Below, piece by piece: positions 9,681 through 20,972 of a stretch of 64,000 bases of DNA. The notes below the pieces were generated by a model, which ran no database searches, had not been told where the DNA came from, and saw only the letters and a list, made by a program, of their open reading frames with translations. Made by a program: the position numbers and the translations under genes. The stretch comes from Candolleomyces eurysporus (taxonomy: Eukaryota > Basidiomycota > Agaricomycetes > Agaricales > Psathyrellaceae): assembly GCA_027579435.1 (NCBI GenBank), contig JANBPK010000754.1:1-64000 (forward strand). The letters run 5' to 3'. How positions within the stretch are numbered: the first letter of the stretch is position 1; each line of letters opens with the position of its first letter.

Positions 9681-11490
9681 GGGAATGGCATATTTCCATG
9701 AGAAATGCCTTGCCATTCTCAAGTCGAGGCCGAGAATAGATAGTGTATCAAATTTGATAAGATTAATTTGAGCTCCGACTGGCCAAGACATGCCACACGC
9801 ACGCACTTGAAGTGCGACCGCCATCATGTCGATGCCGGATGATAAGACGTAGCGAGTTACCACCTACTGCCTTATCACCCTTGGTACACTAGAATTGCTC
9901 TTTCCTAAGGTGCACTGGAACACGTATCCAAATCTATTACCCAGGAGAAACGAACATCAAGGCTGCCGGCTCAATCTCAGCTTCGGTTGTCGATTGTACC
10001 TGGTGCCAATACGCCAATGGGATGTCTTGCGGGACGTAGGACTCAAGCCCATGGTTTTGCTTGCAACCCGACTGGTCTTGAAATCAGGGCTATTAGACAT
10101 CCCGGAGTATCCGGCTTCGGAAGCACCAGGTCCAGAATCGGGCACTACGTCCGCGGCTCTGATTTCGGCAATGTCGACTCTATCGTTCTCAAGTTCCTCA
10201 GCTTGCTGCCAACGGTGCAATCGCTGCTTCTTCGGGCTGACAGTTACAACCCGTCTTGGGAATAGATAAACCAGGGATCCCTGGAATCAGCAAACCAGGA
10301 CATCCTAAGTGCGATATCCGGAGAATCAAACTACCTAGAAATCACAATACAGCTACAGAAGGTGAAGGGACATAATCGAATCTACGGAAACGAGAAGGCA
10401 GAGAGGCCCGCTGCAGCCGGAGCGAGGAAAAGTGATATCCGATGAATTAGACCTCACTAAAGGACATGAAGTAAAGAACACGGGACAGCTAGCTGCAATG
10501 TCCCAATTGCTGTTCTAGGAGAGTATCATGTTACAACGCCAAAGTGCCCCAGAGGGGGGGGAACCGAGAGGGGACTCGACCGGACCGTGAACCTACTCGA
10601 AGAGAACACGAGCGCTGAGCCACTAGCTGAGAAGGCGAACACTAACCGACGGAATCACAATCGGGAAGAGGCAGCGGATGTTCATCTGAGACAACATCTA
10701 TGGAGCCCACAAGGCCAGCGACGAGTGGGAGAACACCACCGTAGCAGAGCAGCTCATGCCCTCTGCTGAATGCGACCCCTCAACTGAATTAACCGAGCAC
10801 ATACCCATAGAGCGCCGGGCGTCAGTATGATTGTGTTCTGGCCTGACTGGCTGAAAAAGACAAGGGAGCAACTTTGCTCTTCCGGATCCTGGTCTCCGAA
10901 GTCAGTGTACTAGATCTGGCTAGTACGATGCAGCCGGCGAATCGGGAATGAGGGAAACCCTGCGAGGTTCCGCCCCAAAGGAAGCGGTGAGGGCAAAGCT
11001 AAGACTAACACATAACAAGAGACTGAGGTATGACCCTCACGAGCACCCCAACATACGGGAGGAAGGCATCGACACGGTGAAGATAGCATGGGAGAAAGCC
11101 ATGGAGAACCCAAATGATAGCGAAGCAGAGCTGTTGGCACACTGATTGACGAACATCATGATGGGAGTTTTCAGTGGGTATACCGGAATTTAAGCGCCTG
11201 GGAGGAACAGATAACCCACACAGATGCAACGTTAACAAACTTGGGGAAGCAAACCGACAGGCATACCTGAGGAGCCTCACACCAGGTCTCTAGGAGACTC
11301 GTGCGTAACGCCTTTTCTCCGGGTAGGGCCGCATAGACTATAAATTAACCTGGGCCAACCATCTAAACGACCTTGATTTCTCCGAGCGAGATCTCCTATA
11401 CAACACTGATTCGACACGGCAGAATTAACCTTTAGATCAACGCCGTGTTCCGGCAGTTTGCTTTGGCAGGACATCTCAGGTTAGCAAGGG
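9681..11490. other. no supported gene; unassigned, perhaps transposon-derived
   Basis: No intact gene. A 65-codon frame (10948-11145, KLRLTHNKRLRYDPHEHPNI) and a purine-rich region at 10300-10770 resemble eroded retroelement sequence, but I cannot name a family. A 14-bp palindrome CCAGGGATCCCTGG lies at 10271-10284. The right end is the upstream region of DUF6533 copy B. Confidence 0.35.
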
Positions 11491-11495
11491 AGGGT

Positions 11496-11502
11496 TATAT
11501 AA
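11496..11502 (+). promoter_or_regulatory. TATA box of DUF6533 copy B
   Basis: TATATAA in the same context as before copy A (AGGGTTATATAAG), about 105 nt upstream of the ATG at 11601. Confidence 0.6.
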
Positions 11503-11600
11503 GAATCACCGGTTCTGATTGGGACCTGGTGCCAACCTATCCTACCCCGCTTCTAACAGCAGGCTGCTCAGCGTTTTCAACATTCTCAATCCCAAAGAAT

Positions 11601-12355
11601 ATGAACGGTTCTGAGCAATCCATTCCACAAGGAACCATAGAAGCGTATCAAGCGACACAGTTCGTTGCGGTGGGTCAGTCTTCAGCCCCCTACCTTTCTC
11701 AAACCTTACAACTGCGACTTCCCCAACAGTACCTCGTCTGTCCAATAGTATTTTACGATGCTAGAGGCGATGCTCAATATTCCTAACAATAGGCTACCGC
11801 CAGCTGCGCGGTCGTGGTCAGTGATTTCAATCTAGGCATTTCAGGGGATTACCTTATTCACATAGCTCTCCTTAGGTCGCCGACTACTTGCATACATTCC
11901 CTGATGAGGTGGATTCATTTCGTATTTGATATATGCTGTAAGACTTTGAGGCAAGCCCTCCGTCTTCAGGTTAGATTACTATGGCCAGCTCCTCTTAGCC
12001 TGCCTAAGGTACTATTCTTCGTGGTACGATACCACGGTATTATCAATTGTGCCTTGGTGATACTCTGTAAGTTCTTTCCATCTAATTTAGCCTTAGCAAG
12101 AATTACAAGCAGTCTAACTGTACTTTGGAGGTGCGACTGATGTAGGCATATCCGAACTCGACTGCAAGCGACAACTCATTACTGCCGTCGGTGGGCTCTA
12201 ATTCGCCGAAACTTGAACCCACTTATCTGATGTTGCTTGATAGTTTCAACGGTGATCTTAACAAGTCTCTCAGAAGGTCGGAGTTCAAGTATCGTGGCGT
12301 TCATCACTGACATACCTGTCTCCAGGTATCCTATTCGTACGTTTGTACGGCTTCT
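11601..12355 (+). pseudogene. DUF6533 gene B/C, 5' half, split by a transposon
   Basis: Exons 11601-11669 (MNGSEQSIPQGTIEAYQATQ...), 11793-11816, 11876-11908 (VADYLHTFPDE) and 11970-12066 (VRLLWPAPLSLPKVLFFVVR), then after further introns SE|GILFVRLYGF, ending in codon bases TTC T at 12355. Introns are 50-125 nt with clear GT..AG. The gene stops exactly where the CACTA element begins. Its continuation, starting with the next codon bases, is at 20044 past the element. It is close in sequence and promoter to copy A. Confidence 0.8.
12353..12355. repeat. target-site duplication TCT, left
   Basis: TCT precedes the CACTA terminus and is repeated at 20041-20043 after the TAGTG terminus. A 3-bp duplication is normal for CACTA elements. 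Confidence 0.8.
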
Positions 12356-12378
12356 CACTAGGCACCCCGCGTCGGGTT
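12356..12378 (+). repeat. CACTA element left terminal inverted repeat
   Basis: A 23-bp terminus beginning CACTAGGCACCCC; it matches the complement of 20018-20040 except at positions 6 and 9. Confidence 0.85.
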
Positions 12379-12395
12379 AAAACAACCCGACGCGG
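12367..12395. repeat. perfect hairpin at the left transposon end
   Basis: CCGCGTCGGGTT, loop AAAAC, AACCCGACGCGG: 12-bp perfect arms partly overlapping the terminal repeat. Likely part of the sub-terminal binding-site array. Confidence 0.75.
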
Positions 12396-12990
12396 TCACC
12401 CGTCCAGCCGGTTTGCCAAACCTCGGCTGACTGGGACTGATAACCCGTCTGACTGGGTGCAGTCGGGTTATCTGTGACGGGGGAATGCCAAGGGACTTTC
12501 ACCCGATTTTTGTTACGAACAATCCGTCAGGGCCGGGTTGCCTAGCGGGTTGTTTTACCTTGTCTTGCGGGTTACATTCACAAGTAGATACGGGTGAGTT
12601 TAACCTATGATTCGGGCGCTTTTACCTTGATCTACAGGGTCAAGATTCCAGTGGAGGAGCGAGTAGGACTTCAAAAGCAACCGGATGACGGGTGAATTCA
12701 GCCCGCGGTACAGGCGGAATCAATTTGCGCTACGGGTGAAATTAAATCGATTTACGGTAGAATTAAGCCATGTTGTACAAGCGGTCAATCATTGAATAAT
12801 AGGTGATATAATTGTACCAATAGCTAGTCTGTTCAAAAGGAGGGGATAGAAGATCGGCGTCACGTTGAGGTATCGTCTTGAGGTCAAAGGAAATAGGTGT
12901 CGCGAGAGGGAAAAATAATAGATGTTGGGTGAACAAGGTCAGGATAGTGGGCGGTAGTTGAAGCGGGAATCTACGAGTAGGCTGGATGAC
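12396..12990. repeat. left sub-terminal region of the CACTA element
   Basis: Many CGGGTT/AACCCG words (for example ATAACCCGTCTGACTGGG, GCCGGGTTGCC, GCGGGTTG) up to about 12720, then non-coding A+T-richer sequence to the end of the accessory gene. No gene. Confidence 0.65.
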
Positions 12991-14764
12991 TTAGTTATCG
13001 TAGAAGCCAAGGGGAAGGACGTTGTACTTGCGACCGTGCATGGTGGGTCCAAATTGCTCTCCAACTCCGACCGAATTGGGGGGGTAAGTCACGTGCTCGT
13101 GTTGCCTGACAACATTTTCCAGGTAGACGTCTCCCGTCTCCTCTTCTTCACCAGCCTCGGGGTCGTCGTTCAGTTCTTGAGCCTCAGCTGCAGCAAACCG
13201 GTCTCCAACATTCGCACTGGTGGAAGCCTCGGGGAAAACAAAATTTGGGATGGTACTCAACGGCTTGTAGTGGGTAGATTGGGAGCGCAGTTGACGCATG
13301 TCGGTGGCCGCTGAAGGTGCGTTTCGAGGTTTCTTGGCTGGAGCGTTGACCTGAACGTCTTCAACAGATTGAGCGCTTGACTGCCTGCGCNTTTTTTCCT
13401 GCATAATGTTCAAGATTAGCGCTGATGAAACGGACAATATGATGGAACGAACCGTGGCCTGTCTTTGGATGCGGACTCATCGTGGTCTCGGGCACAGACC
13501 CAGAAACGGCTTCGGCAGATGAATCGTCACCCTCATCTGTACCAGCAGAGTCGTCGTTCTCTTGCTCTTCTTCAGAAGTGTTAGATTCGAGCTCGAACAC
13601 CACCTCCTTTCGCTTCTTGTACTTCCGAGCATTCCGAAGATTGTGCTTGATCATCTCGAGAATGGGCCAACCACCGGGGAAGCGTGCTTGGCAGAGATAG
13701 GGATGATCACGCCGTACCTGGAAAAGTGAGTTTTGATAGCATTACACAGAGATTCAAAGTACTGACCAAGTGAACGATATTTCTGATTTTGTCTGGATCC
13801 TGCAGCGAGAACCTCTTCTCTGTCGCTAGTTGAGCCTGGATAATACGCTTTCGAACCGTGGCCTAGGTGTACTGTAAGTAGATCACTCGTAGCATTAACA
13901 GTTGGACTATACCTGAATTTGATTATAGAACTGTTGATGCTGGGGAGTCTTGTCCAATCGCATAGCTTCAATCAATATAAAGCCTTTTTTGCGATTCCCA
14001 GCCTCGCCAGAGGGCCGCTCTAATTCTTCGATATCATCGTCCTCGCTGTGGAGAAGCTGCTGCTGTTGCGCTAGGAATAGAGGTGAGTCTTTATACCAGT
14101 TTCGAGAATCGTCAATCATACCTCTCATAGCCTCCAGCTCCCGTCGAAGCTGTTCGTTCTCAAACATCATCAATGCAACAGCGCGAGCCTGGCCGGTTGT
14201 CTCNAAAGCATTCCTCATGAGCAGCATCCACTTCTGCTGCTGCTATGGCTCGCTGTGCTGCAGCAGCGGCAGGATTCTGAGATGCANGGTGGGGCCTGGG
14301 GAGTGCTGGTGGGAGCGTGGGTGCTGGCAGATGGGGTGAAGGGGGCGGCAGGTGCAACCCGCCCATTAACAGCAGAAGGTGTCTTGCTCGTAGAANGGGC
14401 CTGCAGCTCTCAGAGTGCTCCCGCCTGCAGCAGGAACCTTCTTTTTTATGGAGGGCATCGCCTTGCTTGCTGAAGGAGCAGGTCCTTTCCTGGCGGCTGG
14501 ACCTGCAGCTGCCCTGCGTCAAGCTCAAACAGGAACACATTGGATTAACGGCGCACCTGCTCTGGCACCACTGCTCTTGGCAGTAGCATTTGCTCTGCCT
14601 TTCCCCTTGTTCTGTGGTGTTTGCCCAGCAAGCGTGCCTGCCGCTGTTCCGGGGGCGACCTGTGGAGGTAAAGCGGTCGGCTTGGAAGGAATCAGGCGAT
14701 TTGGTGGTGGTCGCGCCAGGTTCTGAGTGTTGGGGATACTGGAAACAAAGGCGGGTGGCGGCAT
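12991..14764 (-). CDS. CACTA accessory protein with coiled coil
   Basis: Second element gene, downstream of and co-oriented with the transposase (about 150 bp gap). It starts MPPPAFVSSIPNTQ with a long Pro/Ala/Gly-rich N-terminus. A helical segment (MMFENEQLRRELEAMRGMI) with a heptad pattern follows, then a Q-rich/acidic patch (QQQQ, DDDIEELE). After introns come a basic-acidic region (RKYKKRKEVVFE, then S/E/D-rich) and a C-terminus ending LGFYDN. N bases at 13391, 14204, 14287 and 14396 interrupt the frame, so the exon structure is only approximate. No catalytic motif is visible; a DNA-binding or regulatory role like the second gene of plant EnSpm elements is inference. Confidence 0.5.
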
Positions 14765-14914
14765 ATTGGATAATAGATGAATAGCGGTATGTGGCGGGAG
14801 AGAGGAAAGAGGCGGTTGACGATCGCGCGTTGATTTCTGGCGGGTTATTTGTACTCGTTATTTGGCAAATATATATGATTAGAGTCGTACTCAGGCTCAT
14901 TACAGAGAAATCTA

Positions 14915-17900
14915 TCATTCTTCATCGTCTTCATTGTTATCTACATCCTCAAAATAACCCCGAGATAATTTCCCGCTTCTATCAATTATCGCCCACCATC
15001 CATCCCAAGCAACTCGTCCAACAAGCGCTTTGATGCACGTTATGTCAACCAAATCAAGATGGGACATATTCCGGTAGTAATGAAAGTCGAGGTCTGCGTC
15101 TTTCAGTTCCACATCACATTTGTGAATGGCAGCTAAAAGCACAACTGTCGGAGTGCTGATGTTCAGGTCAGGTGCTGGAGGAAGTCGAATGAGGAAGATC
15201 TGGTAGAGCTGGCCAAAAAAGGTCGTCAACTGGAGATCAACAGGCTTGTTCCGGTACGCTGCATTTTGGTCAACCAGCAGCTCGTACTTAAGAAACATTA
15301 AACACAGATATGTTATATTTATGAAGTGATGAACTTACCCGTACATAGGTTGCATCCCGGGAATCTTGCGCAGTAATGTTGACAACGCCAGCAGCAACGA
15401 TTGTTTCTCCTGCTTCTGAGAATGTCTGGCGAAGTCGACCAAACACCTCAACAGATTCCTCGTGGAAATACTGCTGAATAGTCTGAGTATTGGAATTGAA
15501 TCTTGTAGCCAGCGCCGCAATTATCTTGTCGCGCATTCCTTGTGACAGTGATACATCTTTGTGGTGAGGTTTGAGAAGTGCGTACCCATCATCTAAATGT
15601 TTGACAAGGAATATGAGTTAGCCGAGCATGCGTGAAAATCAAGGGAATTGAAGCACGTACACTCAGGGCTTAGAGCACGTCCATCAAGGCATACATTTGA
15701 TGATTTAGGAGCCTTCAGCGTAAGCGTATCATGCAAGGCATACTGCCCCTTGATCTGATCGAGCTGTGCCATTGCAACGCAATATGCGTCCAGGTTTGCA
15801 AAAGGAAATCTTCGATTCTTGATGCACCGTCCAAGGAAGCCACAATAACGCTCCATTGGAAAGGCCCAATATGTCCAGACTGGGCCACACGCTTCAATGC
15901 TATCGGCAATGTGGAGTAGAGCATGAATAGTCACAGGACACGTGGAAATACGCTCGGGGTCATGACGATAGTACAGCCTATGCCATTCAACTTCTCAGTG
16001 AATGTTGAGCAATTTGGGATAGAATAAACATACCTTTCGTACTCAACAACCCAGTTTTGAAACCCAACTCTAAGTTTTTGAATTTCATCGCTGGTAATTG
16101 AAAACTGAAGGCAGATATTGAGGAGCTGGACGAGCTTGATAAAATGGTTGTAGTAGTCCAAATTAGAGAAGCGTCGCTGCAAAAGAATCGGCCCCAGGTA
16201 AAGAGCCCAGAATGACCAAGAGTCTGCAGTGCAGGCCATCGTATCATCGGCCACATTCCGTGGACGAGCGCCATAGGCACCAGGGATTGTTGAGCCGGAA
16301 CGGGCTGTTGCTTCTCCGATAGCCTCCCAAACTGAGCCTGACAAGACATAATCCTCCCCATCGTGATCGAGATCCTTGAAGGTTCCTGTCCAAAGGTGTA
16401 CGAGATTTTTGATGAGATTCTCGTAAATGAGGTGCATGAAATCGAAGGGGAAAGAGGTTGGAAAAAATAAAGAGGGGATGCAGGAGAGGAGTGGAATTCC
16501 CTTGACACCGCAGGCCTTTCCCAGCTCCTCGGCCTCCTGGTTGTTGCTCGCAAACTGAACAAGCCGAGCATGGTTCATGAACTGAGTGTGTGAGCGCAAT
16601 GGGAGATTGGCTGGGTCGTACCGAGAAATCCCTCGTCATGTGGTTCCATGAATAACATTCGGATGGTTGCAGCGATGCAGTGGGACATAATGAGTGGTTC
16701 CTCGGTGATTCGGGATGCGCACACCCTCAATGAGGCACATCCGACACAGAAAAATGCCGTTATGGCCCTTCATCTGCATGACCATTGAGATTGCAGGGTA
16801 ATCACCAAATCCGAGGATAGGGTAGGCTCGCAACTTGAAAAGCGCTGATGCTTCGCTGTCAAAGGTGGTAACGCCCATCGAAAGCTGGAGAAACTCTTGA
16901 ACCAGTGGATAGAGGAATGAATCCGAGTCCTTGGGCTTTTTGGGCCCAGGAATTACTCCAACGCAGAGGATTCGGCGCACAGCAAACCGGATATCANGGG
17001 GGGAGGTTGTAATTGAAAAGAATGATGGGCCAGCAAGTTTGTTTTCTTCGTTTGAAGGGGCAGAATCCGTCTGTCGAAATTCCAAGTGCTATGTCCCGTG
17101 GATCGTTGAAAAATGTGTGCGTGTATTGTTTTCCATCGACGTTGACAAAGGTTCCTTTCAGTGATTTGTAGTTGACTGAATCAAATACGTCTTCGATTGG
17201 GTGATCTTCGCCAGGTGGTCGATCTGTCGTTTCAAATTTGTGACGATACTGCATCTCCTCTTTGAGTTTTGGGTTCCGGAAATAAGCTTGAAGGCGGGGG
17301 ATCAGGGGGATATAGGTAAAGTGTTTGTGGGCCTGTTTCTGCGAGTTGTAGCGGCTGGTTCCACAGAATGGACAGGATTCGAGATTTGAGTAATCTGGGC
17401 CTGTATACGCCATGCAGGAGTTTGGACAGCAATCGTAAATAACCGGCTTGAAGCCAGCAAGATACTGGATTTTCGCTTTTGCAGCTTTATAAGTCCCAAG
17501 GTCGCTTTCAGGGAATGCGTAACGGAATTTGTCAAATGTTGCATCGGAGAGGTTGTCCTCCACCTTGAGAGAAAAGGCACGAAGTAGAGCAATGTCTTCG
17601 TCTGTCAAGAACCCTTCTAAATTTCCAACAGGTCTCATTAATGGAATGGTCAACCATCGGAGGGAAAAACATACCAAGATCACCCACGGAACGCTCAAAT
17701 TCCTCCCTCATATAATCCTCAGCCGTCCATGCATCCTCCTGACCCATACCCCAGCCCTCAGATCCCCAATCTCCATTGTCAAGGCCACTATCACCCCCAG
17801 CCTCAGAAACCTCATCATCGCTGTCAACCTCTTCAACCGTTGCTCTATGCCGATTTGACCACTCTTCAACAGTTGGGCTCGCCGGAAATGCTGGAGCATC

Positions 17901-18419
17901 GTTGCTCTCTATACCAAAATCCGCATCGGGAGGAGGGGGAGACACATTGGCATTCGCACCAGGAGCCACTCGACCCAGGTCCTCATTTGCATCGAGACCG
18001 ATTTCGACGTCTTCAGGGATAATGGGTGAGCCTTGGGGGGAGAGAAGCCGGGAGATTCCACGCATAACTCTTGATTTTAGGCTGCTTTTACTTGTAGCCT
18101 GAGAGCCTGAAAACCGGGAGGAAGCATGGGATACAGGTGAGGCCGATGGTGTGGTGACTTTAGCCAAGAGGTTCTGGAGAGTATTTTTTGATGCATCGAT
18201 GAGGTACCGGGTGGCCTGAGCAGCTCGTGCACGCATGGGTACATTTTGCCCTTTTGCATGCCGCCAAGCAGTCTGGCGGGAGACAAATGCATCACAGCAA
18301 GGGCAGTACACAGGTGGTTCAGGCGTCGCTTTGGCTTGCTTCGGTGTTTTCAAGTTGCGAGCTGGCCGGCCCACTTTTGGCAGATCGTTGGCTTTTCGCT
18401 TGCTCCGTGTTGCAGGCAT
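14915..18419 (-). pseudogene. CACTA/Plavaka-like transposase, broken
   Basis: Starts MPATRSKRKANDL at 18419, with a CxxC zinc-finger-like YCPCCDAFVSRQTAWRHAKG. An intron follows (GTATGT...TTTAG) into EGFLTDEDIALL and a second CxxC region (CCPNSCMAYT, SCPFCGTSRY). Then come PGPKKPKD, KGHNGIFLCRMC, SFPFDFMHLIYENLIKNL, a YYRHDPERIS junction after a GTATGT intron, HALLHIADSIEACGPVW and FPMERYCGFLGR, ending in an acidic tail with stop at 14915. These blocks are typical of the Transposase_21-type proteins of fungal CACTA/Plavaka elements. A TGA at 16636-16638 stands where the frame otherwise continues (HGTT*RGISRYDPANLPLR); CGA to TGA would be a single C-to-T change. N at 16997 breaks another exon. 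Confidence 0.8.
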
Positions 18420-18703
18420 AGTGATAAGGATGTGAATGGAGAGAAAAGCGAATATAATTGCAAGCTCGGGAGGTGCTGNAAAAAAATGAACAGAAAGAAG
18501 AAGAGAAGCTTGACGCCGTTTGGGAGGGGAAGCACAGCCACACAGCACCATCCTTCCGAGGCCGCAGGATTCTTTGTTCCTTTTATCTACCTTGACGCAG
18601 TAAAGCTTGATAATTGGTAATTGGATCTATTAAGGCCTCAACATAAAACACACTTAATACAATACTACAATATGAACAACACTCCGAGATCAATTACGAT
18701 GAC

Positions 18704-19396
18704 CTATATCTTCTGCAAGACAGACGCTCTAAGCGCAACAAGACCAACGTGCTTTGCGCTGAGGATCTTGATGGTCCCTTCCAGAGCTTCAATTTCGATA
18801 TTCAACTGTTGAATGAAATGCTCGGTTTGGGATTCGGAGATAACAGAGGGAGCACAAGAGAGAGTGGTAGTCGCAAACCCAGGTAGGCTTTCAGGCTCGG
18901 TTTGAGATTCGGAGACAGCTGAGGGAGCGCGAGAGAGTGAGGCAGTTGCAAATCCAGGTGGGTTTTCAGGCTCGGTTCGGGATTTGGAGACAACAGAGGG
19001 AGCGCGAGTGAGAGCGGCAGTCNAAAACTCGGGTAGGCTTTCGGGCTCGGTTTGGGATTCGGAAACAACAGAGCGAGCGCGAGAGGAGGCTTCCAAGGGG
19101 CCCATCAGCGTTTCTGCAACTTGCCATGGATAGGGCTGGCGCTGGGATAGTGGGCCATAGATGAACGTTGGACAGCTGTCGAGTGGCGTATACAGTTGAC
19201 CATCGAACGACTCCACTACTGGGCGAGGGGTGATAGATCGTGAGCGGTGTCGATACCGGTCGCACTGGTACGGATGGAATGGAGTGGAGTGGCGCAAGTA
19301 AGGGCCTGCTTGGGTGTTAGGCTCAAGCCCCAAAGGGGGCTCGAGCTCGAGCTCACTGGGATCTGAGGTTGGAACGTAGCAAGTTGATGAGGGCAT
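18704..19396 (-). CDS. CACTA element ORF with 25-residue tandem repeats
   Basis: Upstream of the transposase on the same strand. From MPSSTCYVPTSDPSELELEP it runs through a Pro/Ser-rich region, then about three and a half copies of a 25-residue repeat of the form APSVVSESQTEPESLPGF. It ends in a predicted coiled coil (QLNIEIEALEGTIKILSAK). N at 19023 lies within a repeat. The start is uncertain, since an upstream exon may be spliced on (acceptor TTTTATTACAG near 19411). The family is not recognised. Repeat plus coiled coil suggests a multivalent binding or scaffold protein. Confidence 0.5.
   Translation of the reverse strand: MPSSTCYVPTSDPSELELEPPLGLEPNTQAGPYLRHSTPFHPYQCDRYRHRSRSITPRPVVESFDGQLYTPLDSCPTFIYGPLSQRQPYPWQVAETLMGPLEASSRARSVVSESQTEPESLPEFXTAALTRAPSVVSKSRTEPENPPGFATASLSRAPSAVSESQTEPESLPGFATTTLSCAPSVISESQTEHFIQQLNIEIEALEGTIKILSAKHVGLVALRASVLQKI
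18822..19095. repeat. 75-bp coding tandem repeat
   Basis: Units start near 18847, 18922, 18997 and 19072 with GAGGGAGCGCGAGAG-like words and contain AGGCTTTCAGGCTCGGTTTG. Period exactly 75 bp (25 codons), so copy changes keep the frame. Confidence 0.8.
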
Positions 19397-20017
19397 TGGG
19401 AACTGATAATCTCTTCTGTAATAAAAGGTGAGTGAGTTGGGATGCAAATATCAAGTGTGGTGCTCACCGTGACTGGCCGGCACCCCAAGTCAAGGGTTCA
19501 CAAAACACTAAAATCAATGCCAGCTACGCTGGTGGATAGGCACGAGTGAGAAGGCTTCGCTGGCACATCAGCAACCCCTGGTAGGGAGTCGAACGTCAGT
19601 ACCAGCTTTGCATTCACTACCGAGGTGAGGAGGATGAGAGTGGTGCTCAGGAAACCTGCAACCGTGCGAGATTCAACGTGCATCGCTCCCCAACAAGAAC
19701 TGACGTCATCATATCGCCCGCCGAAATTGTTCGTCAAATTCCGGCTGCGCTGCTGCAGTGTGCTCGTCAAGAATAGTCCATTTCAAAGTTGATCTTTGGC
19801 AGTAAGCTTGGGATGCATTGGCGTCTGTTTTGGGGACATAATTATCCACCCGTTGTCACAGGGAAAATACCCCGTCAGTCCAGTAACCCGTTTCCCCATA
19901 CAACAAAACCCCGTCTCCTAACAGGAAAATTCAACCCGGCCGATAAACCGCCATTTATTTTTAGATTCACCAGCTGTGAGCCGCCGAACGGGTTGAATCC
20001 GTCGCACGGGTTAGAAC
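19397..20017. repeat. right sub-terminal region of the CACTA element
   Basis: From 19850 it is rich in AACCCG/CGGGTT words (AGTAACCCGTTTCCCC, TTCAACCCGGCC, GCACGGGTTAGAAC), mirroring the left end. A minus-strand frame starting with ATG at 19683 (MHVESRTVAGFLSTTLILL) could be a first exon of the repeat protein, but this is not established. Confidence 0.55.
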
Positions 20018-20040
20018 AACCCGACGCGGGGCGCGTAGTG
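20018..20040 (-). repeat. CACTA element right terminal inverted repeat
   Basis: Ends GCGCGTAGTG; complement of the left 23 bp with two mismatches. Confidence 0.85.
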
Positions 20041-20043
20041 TCT
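20041..20043. repeat. target-site duplication TCT, right
   Basis: Repeats 12353-12355. Removing the element plus one TCT rejoins GGC TTC TGT GGG AGG GAC in the frame of the DUF6533 gene. Confidence 0.8.
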
Positions 20044-20972
20044 GTGGGAGGGACAAACGAATGCTTGTTTTTTTGGTATTCGTTTTCATTGTCAGTGCAA
20101 GGTCCGGCTTCGTGACTTGACTTGACTCACAACAGCTTCTCGCAGGCAACAAATGCTGGGGTCTTTGCAGTTCTAGCCAAGTTCTTCGAAACTATGCTGT
20201 GTACGTGGTCCGCGTGAATTGGTGTACTTTCAGACTCAGACACTGAATCTGCTGTTGGCTAGACATTGACCTTCCGTTTCCTAACTCACGGTGCATGCCT
20301 GTTTACGCAGATCACCGCCTGTTTGGAGGAATATTCGCATTCTTGCTGGCCAACATCACTGGTGAGCGTTATCTATTCGTTCGACCCAGCACTGACCTGA
20401 GCATGGGTCCTTTACAAAGTTGGAATGCTTGGAATGTTGTACATCACGCACCGCAAGCATAACTTGCTTCGCAGAAGCTCCTTGCTGATTGCTTTCTATC
20501 GCGATGGGATCGGTTATTTCGTCTGTGTGTCGGGTGAGTGTAATCAGTCTATCTACGCCGGTCTGTGTCTCTGACATAAAGAGACTTTCTGTAGCTGTTG
20601 CACTCGCGAATCTTGTGATCAACTATTTAATACAGGTAGGGGATTTCCGTCTTCAGCGAGTTGGCCCACATACTAATAGTAATGATTTGTGGCAGCCGGG
20701 CTACCAGTTCATCCTTTCATAGTATGTCTCCACCTTACCCATTCTATGCTTCCACACGCCCCATTTCTTTCAACTGCTCACGAGGTTCCAGCCCCGAAGC
20801 CGGCCTTCATGCCATTTTTGCTACCCGGATGTTGCTTCACCTCCGGTCTATTGCAGAACACGAACATCGCCGAGGTCTTGTCCAGGTGGGCAATGATACT
20901 TGGGGTGTGGATGACACATATAATTCGTCAAGTCAAGAAATTCGATCTTTGTCTGCCATTCAGTTCGCATAG
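20044..20972 (+). pseudogene. DUF6533 gene B/C, 3' half
   Basis: Opens in mid-gene with the codons for CGRDKRMLVFLVFVFIVS, directly continuing RLYGF from 12355. Later exons encode the pattern seen in the intact copy: DHRLFGGIFAFLLANIT, MLYITHRKHNLLRRSS followed by LLIAFYRDGIGYFVCVS, then LANLVINYL and AIFATRMLLHLRSIAE, with stop at 20972. These are the last membrane helices and C-terminal tail of a DUF6533 protein. Without the transposon the two halves would make one gene; with it the product ends after the first third or so of the helices. Confidence 0.8.

Larger units (their letters stand above)
12356..20040. mobile_element. CACTA (EnSpm/Plavaka-like) DNA transposon, 7,685 bp
   Basis: It begins CACTAGGCACCCCGCGTCGG and ends with the near-complement CCGACGCGGGGCGCGTAGTG; 21 of 23 terminal bases match as inverted repeats. 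A TCT target duplication flanks it. Both sub-terminal regions are rich in CGGGTT/AACCCG words, which in EnSpm-type elements serve as transposase binding sites. Genes, all on the minus strand: a repeat-rich protein (18704-19396), the transposase (14915-18419) and a coiled-coil accessory protein (12991-14764). The element is inserted in a coding exon of a DUF6533 gene. The transposase has an in-frame stop and several N-linked breaks, so this copy is probably not autonomous. Confidence 0.9.

Noticed and set aside
10948..11145. possible retroelement gag-like fragment
   Set aside because: Only 65 codons, no zinc knuckle, protease or polymerase motif nearby; not named.
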